Below are positions 61,660-64,000 of a stretch of DNA of 64,000 nucleotides, piece by piece. Position numbers and translations under genes: made by a program. The notes beneath the pieces are model-generated. The model saw only the letters and a program-made list of their open reading frames with translations, had not been told where the DNA came from and did not search any database. Source of the stretch: Paralichthys olivaceus (lineage: Eukaryota > Chordata > Actinopteri > Pleuronectiformes > Paralichthyidae); assembly GCF_024713975.1 (NCBI RefSeq), contig NC_091112.1, positions 9,222,001 through 9,286,000 of the forward strand, in the 5' to 3' direction. Positions within the stretch are counted from its first letter, which is position 1; every line of letters starts with the position of its first letter.

Positions 61660-61673
61660 CCACTAGATGTCAG
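61660..61673 (+). promoter_or_regulatory. CTCF-like motif, 13/14
   Basis: CCACTAGATGTCAG has one mismatch (T in place of the second G of GGC) to the CCASYAGRKGGCRS core. Between PIP4P2 and the next gene. Could be repeat-derived. Confidence 0.25.
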
Positions 61674-62689
61674 TGTAGAAACACTGAAGAGGACCTGAGA
61701 GGGTCCTAAATATTTGGAAAGTAATTTCTCATCCACATAAAGACACAGAGAGGTTTTTATTCTGTGCACTGCAGAACACTGATTTTGAAATTAATCTAAT
61801 TGTGCTTCGTTTGGAGACGGTTCATTTCTCTGTTTCTCTTTCTGACGGGTGTAAACCAGCCTGTGCAGCATATGTAACTATTTTTCTGGCTCTTCCGTCT
61901 GATGCATTTAAAGACCGACTCGAAACATGACTCAGACATCTTCATCTGAAGAAAAAAACTCACCCTTTGTTCCACAGATGGTTTGAAAATCATTGCCAGG
62001 CCTTAAATAACAACATCTGGTCAGTGTGGAGAGGGCTGCTCCACACGGTTTAATCTAGTTTATGCATCCCACTTGATCCTGAGATTAACTATACACACGA
62101 GAAGGTTGGTGTTGTGGGCCTCAGGTCCACGCCTCCCTTTGAAATTACGTCACCTTCAGTTACCAGTGCTAAAACATGTCCTCCATTCTTTGTTGCTTAT
62201 GTCAGGATGTGCGTCAGGCACAGGCCACATGATTTCATTCCCTGGCCACAGATAAACCCAGATGATGTGGATGAATATCAGGATCCCCAACTTTAAGTGT
62301 GCAGATTCAGTGCATTGATTTTATGACAGTGAGATCACACGGTGTTTATGTGCAAATGTGATTTTGTAGACCTTTTTGGATTTGATTTGAAGGTTTAAAA
62401 TTGAGCCAGATTCGGTCTCTGTTGGTTTAGTTGAGAACATTGTAAAATGGCTCATAAATTCCAGGAGCATGACACCTCCCACTCCCTCAGCCACTCCATT
62501 CATAAGAGTTTTGAGCAGCAGAAAAATCAACACTTCTAAAGAAGAACGTGCACAAGTTCTTTCTGATCCACATTAAACTTGTGCAAACACTCTCTGACCG
62601 GCAATGAAATGCAATTTCCCTCATTTCCTGCACAGACTGAGGTTAAGTCATTGCTCTGACTGTTTCACATCGCATGTTATGGGCTGAAT

Positions 62690-62777
62690 TTTTTCCGACC
62701 AACCTCATCAGGAACCAGAGGAGCGTCGCAGGACTCACAGGCTGCTGCTTCTCTGGCGCTGGAGTTTTCTTTACAAG
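62690..62777 (+). other. Probable non-coding leader exon of the right-edge gene
   Basis: A GC-richer block (CAGGAACCAGAGGAGCGTCG to TTCTTTACAAG) ends in a good donor, AAG|gtaaaa, at 62777/62778. It would splice to the acceptor TTTCATCAG| at 63525, seven bases before the ATG at 63533. The 5' limit is a guess. Confidence 0.4.
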
Positions 62778-63532
62778 GTAAAACATCTACGTTCAGCAGA
62801 CATGAGTGAAATTAAGGTCTTGTTGTTATGAAAGCGTTGTTTTTATTTGGGTTTAGTGTTTGCAGGGATTAGAAATGGTTCAGCTCCGGTATTTTTCCAA
62901 ACCTTCTCCGCCCTGCAAACCAAAACAAAACAACAAAATACATGAAATATGTGCTGCAAACTTTTCGAGACGTTTATGTGAGTATATCTTAAACGACATA
63001 TGAGGTTATTGATGGAGAAATATGCGCTGAAATTGCCAGGTTATTTTTATTTAACACAATTACCTGAAGGTAAAATAACCTGTCTGTGCTGATTCAGTTT
63101 GATGGACAAGTATAATAATATATTATGCATGCACATACATATTGTACATATACAATATGTATAAAAATATGCATATATATAAGTAACCAATTCAAATTTG
63201 CTGATCTATCAAAATGTTACCCTCTCTGACATGCACAACGCATTTGTGTTGTTATAAATATATTTAGATGACTAGATAAGATTAGATTTTTTCTTCCAAA
63301 CATAAAAATGCAAGTCATCATTTTGCTTTTGTAAAATGAGCAAGGAGATTTGCTCTGTGCATAAAACAATAGCTTTATTACTGGAAAAGACATCACTGGA
63401 AAAACTGTTCAGTGGATATGATCATGACATTTTGGCAATGAATGGTTTTTCCATTATGTGTTTCACTCTGGATTTTTTTCTCTTTTCTGAACTTGAATCT
63501 GCCTCATCACTTCATGTTTCATCAGTTTAGAG

Positions 63533-64000
63533 ATGCTCCAGGGGGCAGTGAGCAGGGCCGTGCTCTGCCTGTCCTGCTGCCTATTGTTGGGGGTCTGCCT
63601 CCCAGCAAAGGCTGCAGGACCAGTGGGCCCCCCTCCTTATATCCCCCGTGAAGAAGAGTCTGGGGAATCAGACGTGGAGGACTTGGAATGGGGTTCTGGA
63701 TCATCTCTCCTGCAGCTGCTTCAAAGCTTCCCTGCTGACAGTCCCTTCATAACAGAGACCCCTGGAAAACCGGTGAACTGCAGCCAGAGATTCTGGTTGC
63801 CACCGTCCTCTGCAGTGTGCTGGGAAAACATAGCCGAACCTGAGGAGTTTGCCAAGTCCCGTCTGCAGGTTCTGCAGAACAGGGCCGCCCTGCAGGCCGT
63901 GTCCACCACCAGCGGCGTGGAGGAGGGAGGGATCTCCTTTGACCATCAAGCCAGAGAGGAGGTGGAGGGGGTCCGCTCAGACCACTTGAGTATGGCAGAA
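63533..64000 (+). CDS. Unidentified secreted protein, first coding exon (runs off right edge)
   Basis: Open from the ATG at 63533 to the window end: 156 codons, no stop. The acceptor TTTCATCAG lies just upstream (exon from 63526). Residues 1-27 look like a signal peptide: basic R8, hydrophobic core VLCLSCCLLLGVCL, probable cleavage after AKA. Then follow a Pro-rich segment, an acidic stretch (EEESGESDVEDLE, about 40-52), an N-glycosylation sequon (N82-C-S), two cysteines in the mature N-terminal half (C83, C96) bracketing RFWLPPSSAV, and a helix-prone region from about 102 (EEFAKSRLQVLQNRAALQAV). Codon use is GC-rich and protein-like. I do not recognise the family. The layout of signal peptide, Cys pair and helices loosely recalls FIBIN, but that is only an impression. 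It is not OTUD6B, the human neighbour of PIP4P2. Confidence 0.8.
   Translation, partial: MLQGAVSRAVLCLSCCLLLGVCLPAKAAGPVGPPPYIPREEESGESDVEDLEWGSGSSLLQLLQSFPADSPFITETPGKPVNCSQRFWLPPSSAVCWENIAEPEEFAKSRLQVLQNRAALQAVSTTSGVEEGGISFDHQAREEVEGVRSDHLSMAE

Larger units (their letters stand above)
60801..62680. other. Intergenic region between divergent PIP4P2 and the right-edge gene
   Basis: No supported exon. Holds a degenerate tandem repeat (about 61327-61440) and a near-match CTCF motif (61660-61673). Confidence 0.55.

Overview
This window is nuclear DNA from a ray-finned fish, most likely a percomorph-type teleost. The evidence is intron-rich genes with canonical GT..AG splice sites, proteins about as long as their mammalian orthologues, CpG-rich promoters, many (TG)n tracts and several dispersed repeats typical of teleost genomes. 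No prokaryotic, viral or CRISPR content was seen. All exon boundaries were placed by eye, from frame continuity, splice dinucleotides and recalled family conservation.

Layout, left to right. (1) 581-999 (-): the 5' part of an ACOT13-type acyl-CoA thioesterase, whose last exon lies off the left edge. It is head-to-head with (2) TDP2 (+, 1386-3569, 7 exons, 361 aa), and 386 bp separate the two start codons. (3) 3.8-7.7 kb: a convergent intergenic region with one perfect CTCF-core match and a decayed telomere-like GGGTTA tract. (4) TMEM64 (-, 10510-19085, 3 coding exons, 353 aa), with a probable 2.8 kb 3' UTR and a CpG-rich promoter carrying two CCACGTGAC E-boxes. (5) NECAB1 (+, 22942-44705, 13 coding exons, 346 aa), including coding exons of 25, 26 and 29 nt. 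(6) PIP4P2/TMEM55A (-, 49094-60545, 7 coding exons, 257 aa), tail-to-tail with NECAB1. (7) 63533-64000 (+): the first coding exon of a secreted protein I could not identify, cut by the right edge, with a probable non-coding leader exon ending at 62777.

The genes are not an operon. ACOT13 and TDP2 probably share a bidirectional housekeeping promoter. TMEM64, NECAB1 and PIP4P2 keep the order and orientation I recall from human 8q21, while ACOT13/TDP2 correspond to human 6p22, so the window joins two blocks that are separate in human. CTCF-like motifs fall in three of the intergenic gaps.

I found no convincing novel biological system. The most useful leads are the unidentified secreted-protein gene, the (TG)n tract against the NECAB1 exon 10 acceptor, the CTCF-like motifs between genes, the telomere-like tract and the dispersed repeat families.
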